Shown: positions 33,938-43,749, numbered from the stretch's first letter. The stretch: DNA of 64,000 nucleotides from Azoarcus sp. DN11 (GCF_003628555.1 NZ_CP021731.1:2046001-2110000), one strand, 5' to 3'. The notes: generated from the letters alone by a model not told the origin. Numbers and translations are program-made.

Positions 33938-36118
33938 TCAGCGCGCCGCCGCGGGCGGGGTCACGCGCTTCGGGCCGTAGAAGGTCCGGCCTTCCGCGGC
34001 CATGTCGCGCAGCAGCTTCGGGGCGGCGTACTGGTCGCCATAGCGCGCCGCGAGGCGGTCGCACTCGGCGACGACCTGCGCGATGCCGACGGTGTCCATC
34101 ATCGAGAACGGTCCGCCGAGGTAGGCCGGGAAGCCGACGCCGAGGATCGCGCCGATGTCGCCGTCAGCCGGGTCGATCACGATGCCCTCGGCCATCGCCT
34201 TGGCGGCGTCGACCAGCTGCGCGTACAGCATGCGCGCCTTCACCTCCTCGACCGTCGGTTGCTCGGGGAGCGGCGGGAAGAGCTCGGCGAGGCCGGGCCA
34301 CAGCTGCTTGCTACCGTCCGCGGCATAGTCGAAGAAGCCCTTGCCGTTCTTGCGCCCGTGCCGCCCGAGTTCGCCGACCAGCATCTCGACTAGGCGGAAG
34401 GTGGGCGTTTCCCTGAAGGCCGCGCCTTCGTCCTTCTTGCGTTGCTGGCTGGCGTGATAGGCGGTGTCGAGCCCGATCTCGTCGGACACCGTGAGCGGCC
34501 CGACCGGGATGCCGGCCATCTTCGCGGCGTTCTCGATCAGCGCCGGATTCACTCCTTCGGTGACCATCGCGAGGCTCTCGTTGACGTAGGCGCCGATGAA
34601 GCGGCTGGTGAAGAAGCCCGGTCCGTCATTCACGACGATGGGGGTCTTCTTCATCGCCTGCACGAGGTCCAGCGCACGCGCCAGCGTTTCGGGCGAGGTC
34701 TTGCGCCCGCGGATGATCTCCACGAGCGGCATGCGCTCGACCGGCGAGAAGAAGTGCATGCCGATGAAGTTCTGCGGCCGTTCGCCGGCCCCGGCCAGCT
34801 CGGTGATCGGCAGGCCCGAAGTGTTCGACGCGATCACCGCATCCTTCGGCAGCACGGCCTCCAGCCTGCGCGTCACGTCGGCCTTGATCGCACGGTCCTC
34901 GAAGACGGCCTCGACGACCAGCTCGACGTCGGCGAGGCCGGCATAGTCGGTGGTCGCATGGATGCGCGCGAGGATCGCGTCGGCCTTCTCCTGCGTCATG
35001 CGCCCCTTCGCGATGTCCTTTTCGAGGCGCTTCACGGAGTAGGCCTTGCCCTTGTCGGCGCCGGCCTGGTCACGGTCGATGAGCACGGTTTCGATGCCGA
35101 GCTTTGCGCAGTGGTAGGCTATGCCCGCCCCCATGAGGCCCGCCCCGACGACCCCGATCTTGCGGAACGTGGTCTTCGGGATGCCTTCCGGGCGGTGCAT
35201 CAGCTTGTCCGCCTTGCCCTTGTTGATGAACAGGGTGCGGATCATGTTGCGCGACACGGGGTCGAGCTGGAGCTGCGTGAAATACTTGGCCTCGACCTCC
35301 AGCGCCTTGTCCATCGGCAGCTGTGGCCCTTCGTACAGGCAGGAGAGGATGGCCTTCGGCGCGGGCAGGTTGTGGAAGGTCCTGGCCTGCAGCATCGCGT
35401 TGCTCACGACCAGCATCTGCGCGACCGCGGGCGACATCGGACCCGCGCCGCCGGGCACCTTGTAGCCCTTCTTGTCCCACGGCTGCACCGCGTCGCCTTC
35501 TTCGACGAGCCAGCGCCGCGCTTCGGCCAGCAACTGGTCGGCCGGCACGATCTTGTGGATCAGGCCCATCCTGAGCGCCTTCTCTGCGCTCAGCGCCTGA
35601 CCTTCGACGAGAACCGGCATCGAGGCCTGGATGCCGATCAGGCGCGACACGCGCTGGGTCCCGCCGCCGCCGGGCAGCAGGCCGACCTGGACCTCGGGCA
35701 GGCCGAGCTGGATGCCCTGGGTGTCGGCCGCGACGCGATAGTGGCAGGCGAGCGCGATCTCCGTGCCGCCGCCCAAGGCCGTGCCGTTGATCGCGCAGGC
35801 CACCGGCTTGCCGCAGGTTTCCATGCGGCGCAGCAGCTTCGACAGCGAGGCGTTGCGTGCCAGGCGCTCCGCGACCGGCGTGTCCTGCACTTCGAGCGAG
35901 GCCTCGATCCCCTTCAGATCCGCGCCGGCGGCAAACACCGGCTTGCCCGAGGTGAAGATCGCGCCCTTGATGCTATCGTCGCTGACGAGACGCTCGACCG
36001 CCGCCTCCATCTCGTCCATGAACTTCATGTCCATGGTGTTCATGGTGCTGTCGGTGCGGTCGAAGAGGAGGGTGGCGATGCCGTCGGCGTCCACCGAGAT
36101 ATGGATGACTTCAGTCAT
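33938..36118 (-). CDS. Bifunctional enoyl-CoA hydratase / 3-hydroxyacyl-CoA dehydrogenase (FadB/FadJ-like)
   Basis: A 726-residue two-part enzyme. The N-terminal crotonase domain has FAAGADLKG and GGGTEIALACHYR with LPEVQVGLLPGGGGTQR, so both catalytic glutamates are present. From about residue 325 a 3-hydroxyacyl-CoA dehydrogenase domain has GVVGAGLMGAGIAY for NAD and GMHFFSPVERMPLVEII with the catalytic His. It would carry out two beta-oxidation steps, with the thiolase at 36366 completing the cycle. A 247-base spacer filled with repeats separates the two genes. No 17-bp operator is present here. Confidence 0.92.
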   Translation of the reverse strand: MTEVIHISVDADGIATLLFDRTDSTMNTMDMKFMDEMEAAVERLVSDDSIKGAIFTSGKPVFAAGADLKGIEASLEVQDTPVAERLARNASLSKLLRRMETCGKPVACAINGTALGGGTEIALACHYRVAADTQGIQLGLPEVQVGLLPGGGGTQRVSRLIGIQASMPVLVEGQALSAEKALRMGLIHKIVPADQLLAEARRWLVEEGDAVQPWDKKGYKVPGGAGPMSPAVAQMLVVSNAMLQARTFHNLPAPKAILSCLYEGPQLPMDKALEVEAKYFTQLQLDPVSRNMIRTLFINKGKADKLMHRPEGIPKTTFRKIGVVGAGLMGAGIAYHCAKLGIETVLIDRDQAGADKGKAYSVKRLEKDIAKGRMTQEKADAILARIHATTDYAGLADVELVVEAVFEDRAIKADVTRRLEAVLPKDAVIASNTSGLPITELAGAGERPQNFIGMHFFSPVERMPLVEIIRGRKTSPETLARALDLVQAMKKTPIVVNDGPGFFTSRFIGAYVNESLAMVTEGVNPALIENAAKMAGIPVGPLTVSDEIGLDTAYHASQQRKKDEGAAFRETPTFRLVEMLVGELGRHGRKNGKGFFDYAADGSKQLWPGLAELFPPLPEQPTVEEVKARMLYAQLVDAAKAMAEGIVIDPADGDIGAILGVGFPAYLGGPFSMMDTVGIAQVVAECDRLAARYGDQYAAPKLLRDMAAEGRTFYGPKRVTPPAAAR

Positions 36119-36160
36119 GATTGGGTCGATTCCTTGAATTTTTCGGTGTGCTGCGGATCA

Positions 36161-36324
36161 CTCCCTCCCCTTCAAGGGGAGGGTTGGGGTGGGGATGGGT
36201 TAAACAGCCGCTGCAGAAACCCATCCCCCTCCTAACCGGTAGTCTCGGCTGCGCCTCGCCGCTCCACAGGCGGCGAGCAGTGCTCGCCGAAACCTCGGTT
36301 CCGCCCCCCTTGAAGGGGGAGGAA
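36161..36324. repeat. Complex intergenic inverted repeat
   Basis: The outer elements CTCCCCTTCAAGGGGAG and CCCCCCTTGAAGGGGG are each self-complementary. Inside, GGGGATGGGT (36191-36200) pairs with ACCCATCCCC (36219-36228). The pattern is that of a mobile dispersed repeat. It occupies most of the spacer between fadA- and fadB-like genes, and no coding region was seen there. Confidence 0.7.
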
Positions 36325-36365
36325 TGCAGTGACCGAGCAGATGTCATATTCCTGATTGCCCGGTT

Positions 36366-37574
36366 TCAGACGAGCTCGATGACGGTGGCCGTGCCCATGC
36401 CGGCCGCCTCGCACAGCGTGACGAGGCCGGTGCCGACCTGGCGGCGTTCCATTTCGTCGAGGAGGGTGCCGAGGATCATGGCGCCGGTCGCGCCCAGCGG
36501 ATGCCCCATGGCGATCGCGCCGCCATTGACGTTGATGCGGTCATGCGGCACGTCGAGACGCTCCATCAGGCACAGCACGACCGAGGAGAAAGCTTCGTTG
36601 AGTTCCCACAGGCCGATGTCGGATGCGTTCATGCCGGCCTTGCGCACGGCTTTCTGCGCCGCGTAACTCGGCGCGTCGAGCATCAGCGTCGGCTCCGAGC
36701 CGACCGTCGCCACCGAGCGGATGCGCGCGCGCGGCTTGAGCCCGGTGCGTTCACCAATCTCGCGGTTGCCGACCAGCACCGCCGCGGCGCCGTCGACGAT
36801 GCCGGAGCTGTTGCCGGCGTGGTGCATGTGCCGTATCGCTTCGAGCTGCGGGTATTTCAGCAACGCCACGCCGTCGAAGCCGTACTGCGTGCCCATCTCC
36901 AAGAAGGCGGGCTTCAGCGCGGCGAGCGATGCTAGCGTCGTATCCGGGCGGATCGCCTCGTCCTGAGCCAGTACGGGCAGCCCGAGCACGTCCTTCACGG
37001 GCACTACCGAGCGCGCGAACCAGCCGTTGGCCCACGCCCGGGCGGCGCGCCGCTGGCTCTCCACGGCATAGGCATCGCACTGTTCGCGGGTGAAGCCGTG
37101 CAGGGTCGCGAGGAGGTCGGCGCTCACGCCCTGCATCGTGAAATACATCTTGAAGGCCACCTGCGGATCGAGCGCCATCGCGCCGCCGTCGCTGCCCATC
37201 GGCACGCGCGACATGCTCTCCACGCCACCGCCGATGGCGAGGTCGACCTGGCCGCTCGCGACCTTGGCCGCCGCGAAGTTCACCGCCTCCAGGCCGGATC
37301 CGCAGTAGCGGTTGACCTGCACGCCCGGCACGCTGTCATCGAAGCCGGCGACCAGCGCGGCGACGCGGGCAATGTTCCCGCCCTGTTCGCCGACCGGGCA
37401 CACGCAGCCGAGGAACACGTCCTCGACCAGTGTCGAATCGAGCTGGTTGCGATCGCGCACCGCCTGCAGCATCTGCGCGGCGAGCTGCACCGGGGTGATC
37501 TCGGCAAGCGCCCCGTCGGCCTTGCCCTTGCCGCGCGGCGTGCGCACGTGGTCGTAGATGAAGACGTCCGTCAT
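36366..37574 (-). CDS. Acetyl-CoA C-acyltransferase (FadA-like)
   Basis: A complete 402-residue thiolase with nucleophile C91 in VNRYCGSGLE, WELNEAFSS, GGAIAMGHPLGATGAM and CEAAGMGTATV. It differs in subtype from the FadA6-like thiolase and resembles those working with FadB-type partners. FadA5-like side-chain thiolysis is a possibility. It is divergent from the TetR gene at 37781, and palindromes between them suggest shared control. Confidence 0.9.
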   Translation of the reverse strand: MTDVFIYDHVRTPRGKGKADGALAEITPVQLAAQMLQAVRDRNQLDSTLVEDVFLGCVCPVGEQGGNIARVAALVAGFDDSVPGVQVNRYCGSGLEAVNFAAAKVASGQVDLAIGGGVESMSRVPMGSDGGAMALDPQVAFKMYFTMQGVSADLLATLHGFTREQCDAYAVESQRRAARAWANGWFARSVVPVKDVLGLPVLAQDEAIRPDTTLASLAALKPAFLEMGTQYGFDGVALLKYPQLEAIRHMHHAGNSSGIVDGAAAVLVGNREIGERTGLKPRARIRSVATVGSEPTLMLDAPSYAAQKAVRKAGMNASDIGLWELNEAFSSVVLCLMERLDVPHDRINVNGGAIAMGHPLGATGAMILGTLLDEMERRQVGTGLVTLCEAAGMGTATVIELV

Positions 37575-37714
37575 GACAGTCCCTTATTCCGTTCGTGAGT
37601 CGAAAACACTCGCCTGTCGCCACCATGCCGACGCCGCGTATTGCATGCGGGCGGGACTTGGGACAGGAGCTTGGAAGCCATCGTAGGGCAGGTGCCGGTG
37701 TGCGACGGAAATCT

Positions 37715-37737
37715 GAGCGTTAAGCCGAACAACGCTC
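37715..37737. promoter_or_regulatory. Inverted repeat in the fadA/tetR divergent region
   Basis: GAGCGTT (37715-37721) and AACGCTC (37731-37737) form perfect 7-bp arms 9 bases apart. It is a candidate regulator site in the 206-base divergent spacer. Confidence 0.5.
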
Positions 37738-37741
37738 GGCT

Positions 37742-37756
37742 ATACTTCGTAAGTAT
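37742..37756. promoter_or_regulatory. Candidate TetR operator
   Basis: ATACTT-CGT-AAGTAT, a perfect 6-bp inverted repeat with a 3-bp centre, 25 bases before the TetR ATG at 37781. Size and place fit an autoregulatory TetR operator also controlling fadA. Confidence 0.6.
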
Positions 37757-37780
37757 CGAAAAAATAATGTGATTGGTGCG

Positions 37781-38554
37781 ATGCGGAAAACCGAACAAAC
37801 TCCGCGCCGCGCATCGGCGGGGAGACGGGGGGCGATGGGCAAGGCGGCAGCGCGCGGGGCAGCGCAGGCGACAAGCGAAGGCATGAAACAGCGGGCGATC
37901 CCGTCACAGGCGCGCGCGCGCTTCACGGTCGAGACCATTCTCGAAGCCGCGAGCGAGATCCTGCGCGTGGAGGGCGTCGATGCCGTGACCACGCGCAAGA
38001 TCGCGGCGCGGGCGGGCGTGTCCGTCGGCGCCGTGTACCAGTACTTCCCCGACAAGGAAGCGATCCTCATCGAGATCAGCAAACGCATCATGGACGAGGA
38101 GTCGGAGGCCGCCTCGCCGGAACTCTTCCGGCTGCACCGCAAGTCCCTCGACGAGATGCTGCAGGCGCTGTTCCGCAACACGGTGCGCACCGAGACGCGG
38201 CTCTATTCGCTGGGGCGCGACTACTACCGCCGCTACGCGCGCCAGATGCAGTTCGGCCGCGCGCAAGGCCTCGGCCGCGGGCCGCGCACCTCCGAGCAAC
38301 TCGTCGCGAACATGGAAATGCTGCTCAAGCAGCACGCCGACGTGGTCGGCGAGCCCGACATCCAACTCGCGTCCTTCATGCTCGTGCGCGGCATGCGCAC
38401 CCTCCTCGCGACCCTCGTCGAGGAACGCCCGGAACTGCTGCAATCGCCGTCGCTGGTGCCGATGATGGTGCGGATTGCGCGGGCGATCAACGATTCGCGC
38501 GACGGGGCAGGGGAGTCCGTGGGGCAGGAACATCTGCCACATTCAGGTAGCTGA
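37781..38554 (+). CDS. TetR-family transcriptional regulator
   Basis: About 257 residues with a basic, low-complexity N-terminal extension and then a TetR helix-turn-helix (TVETILEAASEILR...TTRKIAARAGVSVGAVYQYFPDKEAIL). The C-terminal ligand domain is alpha-helical. Divergent orientation to fadA and the palindrome ATACTT-CGT-AAGTAT upstream suggest that it represses the 28624-37574 block and itself. The start is uncertain: a GTG at 37769 is in frame, and an ATG at 37835 follows the strong GGGGAGAC site and would remove most of the extension. Ligand unknown, probably an acyl- or steroid-CoA. Confidence 0.82.
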   Translation: MRKTEQTPRRASAGRRGAMGKAAARGAAQATSEGMKQRAIPSQARARFTVETILEAASEILRVEGVDAVTTRKIAARAGVSVGAVYQYFPDKEAILIEISKRIMDEESEAASPELFRLHRKSLDEMLQALFRNTVRTETRLYSLGRDYYRRYARQMQFGRAQGLGRGPRTSEQLVANMEMLLKQHADVVGEPDIQLASFMLVRGMRTLLATLVEERPELLQSPSLVPMMVRIARAINDSRDGAGESVGQEHLPHSGS

Positions 38555-38639
38555 AACTCGTCCGGATTCCGTCGCGTCGGCCTGCTTACCCCTTCCTCAT
38601 ATATCATCGCAAGCTATTGACGCGGCAAACAGTTTAGCG

Positions 38640-41423
38640 ATGACCGAAAACCAGACCCCCGAACAGAAAGCCCGCGACAACATCGACGCGCTGCTCGCGC
38701 AGGCGGGCTGGATCGTTCAGTCGGCAAAGAAGATCGACCTCAACGTCGGCCAGGGGCAGGCCGTGCGCGAATACCAGACTGACGTTGGCCCGGCCGACTA
38801 CGTGTTGTTCGTCGACAAAAAGGCGGTTGGGGTCATCGAAGCCAAGAAGGAGGAACTCGGCCACAAGATTACCGAGGTAGAGGAGCAAACCGAGGGCTAC
38901 TCCGTCGCCAAGCTGAAATGGGTCAACAACAAGGAGCCGTTGCCCTTCCTCTACGAGAGCACCGGCATCATCACCCGCTTCACCGACGTGCGCGACCCCA
39001 AACCCCGCTCCCGCGAGGTGTTCAATTTCCACCGTCCGGAAACCCTCAAGGAGTGGCTATCCCAAGGTGCGAGCCTGCGCCAGCGCTTGCAGCACATTCC
39101 TGAACTCAATCCGGAGCACCGACCTGCGCAGGAACTGCGCCTGCGCGACTGTCAGGAAACCGCGATCACCAACCTAGAAGCCTCCTTCAAGGCCGACCGA
39201 CCGCGCGCGCTGATCCAGATGGCCACCGGCGCCGGCAAGACCTACACCGCGATCACCTCGATCTACCGGCTGCTCAAGCACGCGCAAGGCAAACGCATCC
39301 TGTTTCTCGTCGACACCCGGAACCTCGGCGAACAGGCCGAGCAGGAGATGATGTCCTACGTGCCGCTCGACGATAACCGCAAGTTCACCGAGCTCTATAA
39401 CGTCCAGAGGCTGAAGTCCTCCTATGTGGCCAAGGACAGCCAGGTCTGCATCAGCACCATCCAGCGCCTGTATTCCATCCTCAAGGGCAGCGAGCTCGAC
39501 GAAGCCGCCGAGGAGACGAACCCGGCCGAGCTGCTGCAACCGAAGGCGCCGCTGCCCGTCGTGTACAACGAAAAGATCCCGCCGGAGTTCTTCGACTTCA
39601 TCTACATCGACGAGTGCCACCGCTCGATCTACAACCTCTGGCAGCAGGTGCTCGATTACTTCGACGCCAGCCTTATCGGCCTCACCGCGACGCCCGACAA
39701 CCGCACCTACGGCTTCTTCAGGAAGAACGTGGTCAGCGACTACAGTCACGAAAAAGCCGTCGCCGACGGCGTGAACGTCGGCAATGAAATCTACGTCATC
39801 GAAACGCAGATCACCCAGGCCGGTGCCCAGATCAGCGCCCAGCAGCAGGTCGAGCGCCGCGAAAAGCTGACCCGCAAGAAACGCTGGGAAATGCAGGACG
39901 AAAACGAGGCCTATTCGGCCACCCAGCTCGACCGCAAGATCGTCAACCCGGACCAGATCCGCACCGTCATCCGCACGTTCCGCGACCAGTTGCCTGAGAT
40001 TTTCCCCGGCCGCCAGGAAGTGCCGAAGACGCTGATCTTCGCCAAGACCGACAGCCACGCCGACGACATCATCCAGACCGTGCGCGAGGAATTCGGCGAG
40101 GGCAACGCCTTCTGCAAGAAGCTCACCTACAAGATCGACGAAGACCCCAAGTCGGTGCTCGCCCAGTTCCGCAACGATTATTACCCGCGCATCGCCGTCA
40201 CCGTGGACATGATCGCCACCGGCACCGACGTCAAGTCGCTCGAATGCCTGCTGTTCATGCGCGACGTGAAGAGCCGCAACTACTTCGAGCAGATGAAGGG
40301 GCGCGGCACGCGCACGCTGGACCTCGACGAGCTGCGCAAGGTCACGCCCTCGGCCGTCAGCGCCAAGACGCACTACGTGATCGTCGACGCGATCGGCGTC
40401 ACCAAGTCGCTCAAGACCGCGAGCCAGCCGCTGATCACCAAACCCTCGGTGCCGCTCAAGGACCTGGCGATGGCGGTGATGATGGGCGCGAGCGACGAAG
40501 ACACGGTGTCCTCGCTCGCGGGCCGGCTCGCGCGCCTCAACAAGCAGCTCGACACCGATGACCAGCGCCGCATCCGCGATGCCGCCGGCGGCCTTACGCT
40601 GACCCAGCTCGTCGGCCAGCTTTTCGCCGCCATCGACGCCGACGACGTCGAGGCGAAGGCGCTGCAACTCGCCGGCCAGCCGCTTGGCAGCGACCCCGGC
40701 GATGCCAAACGCCAGCAGGCGCAGGAGCAGCTCGTGCAAGCCGCCGCCGGCGTTTTCAATGGCGAACTGGTCGAACTCATCGACGCCATCCGGCGCGACA
40801 AGGAACAGACCATCGACCACGACAACCTCGACACCGTGCTGCGCGCCGAGTGGGACAAGAACGCCGCGAGTAACGCGCAGGCGCTGGCGAATGAATTTGG
40901 CGAGTACCTGAACGCGCACCGCGACAGCATCACCGCCCTCACCATCTTCTTCAGCCAACCGTACCGCCGGCGCGAACTCAGCTTCGAGCTGATCCGCCAG
41001 GTACTCGACAAGCTGCGCGCCGATAAACCCCAGCTTGCTCCCTTGCGTGTCTGGCAGGCCTACCGCCAGCTCGACGACTACAAGGGCGAGCAGCCGGTCA
41101 GCGAACTCTCGGCGCTGGTCGCGCTGATCCGCCGCGTCTGCGGCATGGACGACCAGCTCTCGACCTTCGACGACACGGTGCGCCGCAATTTCCAGAACTG
41201 GATCATGAAACAGCATTCGGGCGGCAGCGAAAAGTTCAACGAAGAGCAGATGGCTTGGTTGCGCATGGTCCGCGACCACGTCGCGAGCTCCTTCCACATC
41301 GCGCGCGACGACCTCGACATGTCGCCGTTCGACGGCCAGGGCGGCCTGGGCCGGATGTTCCAGCTCTTCGGCGCGCGCATGGACCCGCTGCTCGACGAGT
41401 TGAACGACGTGCTGGTCGCCTGA
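38640..41423 (+). CDS. hsdR: Type I restriction enzyme R subunit
   Basis: A 927-residue protein. The N-terminal nuclease region contains D53 and the E67-x-K69 motif in ADYVLFVDKKAVGVIEAKK. The helicase part has Walker A ATGAGKT (195-201), DECH (324-327) and GLTATP, and a C-terminal coupling region follows. It translocates DNA and cuts distant from the recognition site when bound by HsdM and HsdS. The ATG at 38640 gives the usual N-terminus; the in-frame extension upstream has no family similarity. It begins an unusual operon in which toxin genes separate hsdR, hsdS and hsdM. Confidence 0.93.
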   Translation: MTENQTPEQKARDNIDALLAQAGWIVQSAKKIDLNVGQGQAVREYQTDVGPADYVLFVDKKAVGVIEAKKEELGHKITEVEEQTEGYSVAKLKWVNNKEPLPFLYESTGIITRFTDVRDPKPRSREVFNFHRPETLKEWLSQGASLRQRLQHIPELNPEHRPAQELRLRDCQETAITNLEASFKADRPRALIQMATGAGKTYTAITSIYRLLKHAQGKRILFLVDTRNLGEQAEQEMMSYVPLDDNRKFTELYNVQRLKSSYVAKDSQVCISTIQRLYSILKGSELDEAAEETNPAELLQPKAPLPVVYNEKIPPEFFDFIYIDECHRSIYNLWQQVLDYFDASLIGLTATPDNRTYGFFRKNVVSDYSHEKAVADGVNVGNEIYVIETQITQAGAQISAQQQVERREKLTRKKRWEMQDENEAYSATQLDRKIVNPDQIRTVIRTFRDQLPEIFPGRQEVPKTLIFAKTDSHADDIIQTVREEFGEGNAFCKKLTYKIDEDPKSVLAQFRNDYYPRIAVTVDMIATGTDVKSLECLLFMRDVKSRNYFEQMKGRGTRTLDLDELRKVTPSAVSAKTHYVIVDAIGVTKSLKTASQPLITKPSVPLKDLAMAVMMGASDEDTVSSLAGRLARLNKQLDTDDQRRIRDAAGGLTLTQLVGQLFAAIDADDVEAKALQLAGQPLGSDPGDAKRQQAQEQLVQAAAGVFNGELVELIDAIRRDKEQTIDHDNLDTVLRAEWDKNAASNAQALANEFGEYLNAHRDSITALTIFFSQPYRRRELSFELIRQVLDKLRADKPQLAPLRVWQAYRQLDDYKGEQPVSELSALVALIRRVCGMDDQLSTFDDTVRRNFQNWIMKQHSGGSEKFNEEQMAWLRMVRDHVASSFHIARDDLDMSPFDGQGGLGRMFQLFGARMDPLLDELNDVLVA

Positions 41424-41494
41424 GGAATTGCGCCAATAGTCTGGCGCGATTCGATTTTGCGCGCCAAAACGGACGGTGCGATCTATCCGCCGCT

Positions 41495-41508
41495 ACTATG
41501 CACATAGT
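41495..41508. promoter_or_regulatory. Candidate autoregulatory operator of vapBC
   Basis: ACTATG-CA-CATAGT, perfect 6-bp arms with a 2-bp centre, 22 bases before the vapB ATG. Ribbon-helix-helix antitoxins bind such short palindromes at their own promoters. Confidence 0.55.
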
Positions 41509-41530
41509 GCAAATATACCGAGCGCCCGAG

Positions 41531-41761
41531 ATGACCCAACTTCATTGCTACGTCCCCGATGACGTCGCCGAAAAGGCCCAGCGCAAGGCCAAGGCCGCCG
41601 GCATGAGCGTGTCGCGTTACCTCGCCGAACTGGTCAAGCGCGACACCGGCGCCAGCGAAGGGTGGCCGGACGGCTATTTCGACCTGTTCGGAAAATGGGA
41701 AGGCGCCCCCCTGGAACGTCCACCGCAGGGACAGTTCGAAGAGCGGCCGGAGCTCGAATGA
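41531..41761 (+). CDS. vapB: VapB-type ribbon-helix-helix antitoxin
   Basis: A 76-residue protein. Residues 1-40 ([16 protein letters not shown], then [19 protein letters not shown]) form a ribbon-helix-helix DNA-binding unit. The tail, rich in Trp, Phe and acidic residues ([14 protein letters not shown]), should wrap the toxin. The stop overlaps the toxin start by ATGA. The ATG at 41531 is preferred over an upstream in-frame ATG at 41498, which lies within the operator palindrome. Confidence 0.87.
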   Translation: MTQLHCYVPDDVAEKAQRKAKAAGMSVSRYLAELVKRDTGASEGWPDGYFDLFGKWEGAPLERPPQGQFEERPELE

Positions 41762-42162
41762 TTTACCTGCTCGATACCAACGTCTGCATCCATCTTCTGA
41801 ACGAGCGGAGCGCCAGCATCCAGAACCACTTCCGCGCACATGCGTCGGCCGACATCGCGCTGTGCAGCGTCGTCAAGGCCGAACTCCTCCACGGCGCCCG
41901 GCGCAGTCAGCGCATGGAAGCCAATCTGCTCCTTCTCGAGGCGTTTTTCGCTCCTCTGCAGAGCCTGCCTTTCGATGATGCCTGTGCCGAACACTACGGC
42001 CGCATTCGTGCCGACCGGTCGGGCCAGGGGCGAGCGATCGGCCCGAACGATCTGCTGATCGCCGCCATCGCCCGCGCCCACGATGCGACGCTGGTCACGC
42101 ATAACACCGGAGAGTTCGGTTGGGTGCCGGGACTGCGGCTGGAAGATTGGGACGTGGCGTGA
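41758..42162 (+). CDS. vapC: VapC-type PIN-domain ribonuclease toxin
   Basis: A 134-residue PIN domain with acidic residues D6 ([11 protein letters not shown]), E42 ([12 protein letters not shown]) and the later Asp in [11 protein letters not shown]. This subfamily (VapC20/FitB-like) cleaves tRNA or rRNA. It is coupled to vapB by a 4-base overlap and to hsdS by TGATG, so translation runs from vapB through vapC into hsdS. Position inside a restriction operon suggests that the pair stabilises or monitors the system. Confidence 0.9.
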   Translation: MIYLLDTNVCIHLLNERSASIQNHFRAHASADIALCSVVKAELLHGARRSQRMEANLLLLEAFFAPLQSLPFDDACAEHYGRIRADRSGQGRAIGPNDLLIAAIARAHDATLVTHNTGEFGWVPGLRLEDWDVA

Positions 42163-43709
42163 TGGGCGGGAAAGTAGAAGAATTGCCGGATGGTTGGGCA
42201 GTGGTCGAAGTTTCGAGCGTTTGTCTCGTCAATCCAACGGTCGACAAGGCAGCGTTTTCGGACGATCTTGAAATATCCTTTGTGCCAATGTCCGCCGTCG
42301 AAGCCGGATCGGGCGGCATCGACGTCACCGCCATCCGAAAATTCGCCGACGTGAAAAAGGGGTACACGCCCTTCCGCGAAGGCGATGTCCTGTTCGCCAA
42401 GATCACGCCCTGCATGGAAAACGGCAAGATGGCCGTCGTGCCGGCGCTGCGGAATGGGCTGGGTTTCGGGTCGACCGAATTTCACGTGCTGCGTGCCCAT
42501 CCGGGTATCAGCTCCGCCTATCTCTACTACTACGTTTCATCGCAGAGCTTTCGCCGTGCGGCTGAGCACAACATGTCCGGGGCTGTGGGGCAGCGGCGTG
42601 TCACGACACCTTACCTGAGTGCCTGCAAACTCCCGCTCCCGCCCGCAAGGGAACAACACCGCATCGTCGCCAAGATTGAGGAACTGTTCTCCGAACTGGA
42701 CAAGGGCATCGAAAGCCTGAAGACGGCCCAGGCGCAGCTCAAGGTCTATCGCCAGTCCCTGCTCAAACACGCCTTCGAGGGCAAGCTCACCGCCCAATGG
42801 CGCGCCGACAATCGGGACCAACTCGAAACCGCCGACGCCCTGCTGAAGCGCATCCAGCAAGAGCGCGCCGAGCGCTACCGGCAGCAGCTCGCCGACTGGG
42901 AGGCCGGCGGCAAGCAAGGTAGCAAACCCAAAGCGCCGAAAGCGATTCCACCTTTGTCTGATGACGAATTGGGTGAATTGCCCGTACTGCCGCTGGAATG
43001 GAATTACGTTCGAGCAGAGGAAATTGCTGGCTTCATCACGAAAGGCACAACGCCAAGCAAAGAACTGCTTTTCTTCGGTGACGGCGACATCCCTTTCATC
43101 AAGGTCTACAACCTGACGAGGACCGGGTTTCTAGATTTTTCGGTCGATCCTACGTTTGTCAGCGCGGAAACACATCGCAATTTTTTAGCGCGCTCAATGG
43201 TGTTTCCGGGTGACGTTTTAATGAACATTGTTGGCCCCCCGCTCGGCAAAGTTTCGATCGTTCCAAGTACATATCCCGAATGGAATATCAATCAGGCGAT
43301 CGCTATTTTCAGAACCCATTTCGTCTCCAATAGATTCCTCGCCGCATATCTGGCCTACGATGCAACAGTACGAGCCATGATGAAGAAGTCGAAAGCTACT
43401 GCCGGACAATTCAATCTCACACTGGAAATTTGTAGAGATGCCCCTATTCCTCTCTGCTCTTTGGCAGAGCAAAAGGAAATCGAACTCCTGCTCGAAGTCA
43501 AGCTCTCAGAAGTCGACCAGCTCGACCAAACCATCGCCACCTCCCTGCAACAAGCCGAAGTCCTGCGCCAGTCCATCCTGAAAAAGGCCTTCTCCGGCCA
43601 ACTAGTGCCGCAGGACCCGCAGGACGAACCCGCCTCGGTGCTGCTCGAACGCATCCGTGCAGAAAAGTCGAATGACATGAAGCCTCGCAAACGGGAAAAA
43701 TCCCGCTAG
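42162..43709 (+). CDS. hsdS: Type I restriction-modification specificity subunit
   Basis: A 515-residue protein with two target-recognition domains (about residues 1-150 and 285-440). Each is followed by a conserved helical spacer: REQHRIVAKIEELFSELDKGIESLK...LLKHAFEGKLTAQWR near 165-215, and the matching SEVDQLDQTIATSLQQAEVLRQSILKKAFSGQL near the end. Both domains carry a weaker GC bias, as usual for exchanged specificity domains. The recognised DNA sequence cannot be read. Confidence 0.92.
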   Translation: MGGKVEELPDGWAVVEVSSVCLVNPTVDKAAFSDDLEISFVPMSAVEAGSGGIDVTAIRKFADVKKGYTPFREGDVLFAKITPCMENGKMAVVPALRNGLGFGSTEFHVLRAHPGISSAYLYYYVSSQSFRRAAEHNMSGAVGQRRVTTPYLSACKLPLPPAREQHRIVAKIEELFSELDKGIESLKTAQAQLKVYRQSLLKHAFEGKLTAQWRADNRDQLETADALLKRIQQERAERYRQQLADWEAGGKQGSKPKAPKAIPPLSDDELGELPVLPLEWNYVRAEEIAGFITKGTTPSKELLFFGDGDIPFIKVYNLTRTGFLDFSVDPTFVSAETHRNFLARSMVFPGDVLMNIVGPPLGKVSIVPSTYPEWNINQAIAIFRTHFVSNRFLAAYLAYDATVRAMMKKSKATAGQFNLTLEICRDAPIPLCSLAEQKEIELLLEVKLSEVDQLDQTIATSLQQAEVLRQSILKKAFSGQLVPQDPQDEPASVLLERIRAEKSNDMKPRKREKSR

Positions 43710-43749
43710 AATAGCTGTACGGATATACAGCTATTCAAAGGACGAGCAC

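Noticed and set aside
38475..38639. Extended N-terminus of HsdR
   Set aside because: The extra 55 codons overlap the TetR end, show no similarity to HsdR and lack a start signal; the ATG at 38640 gives the family N-terminus.
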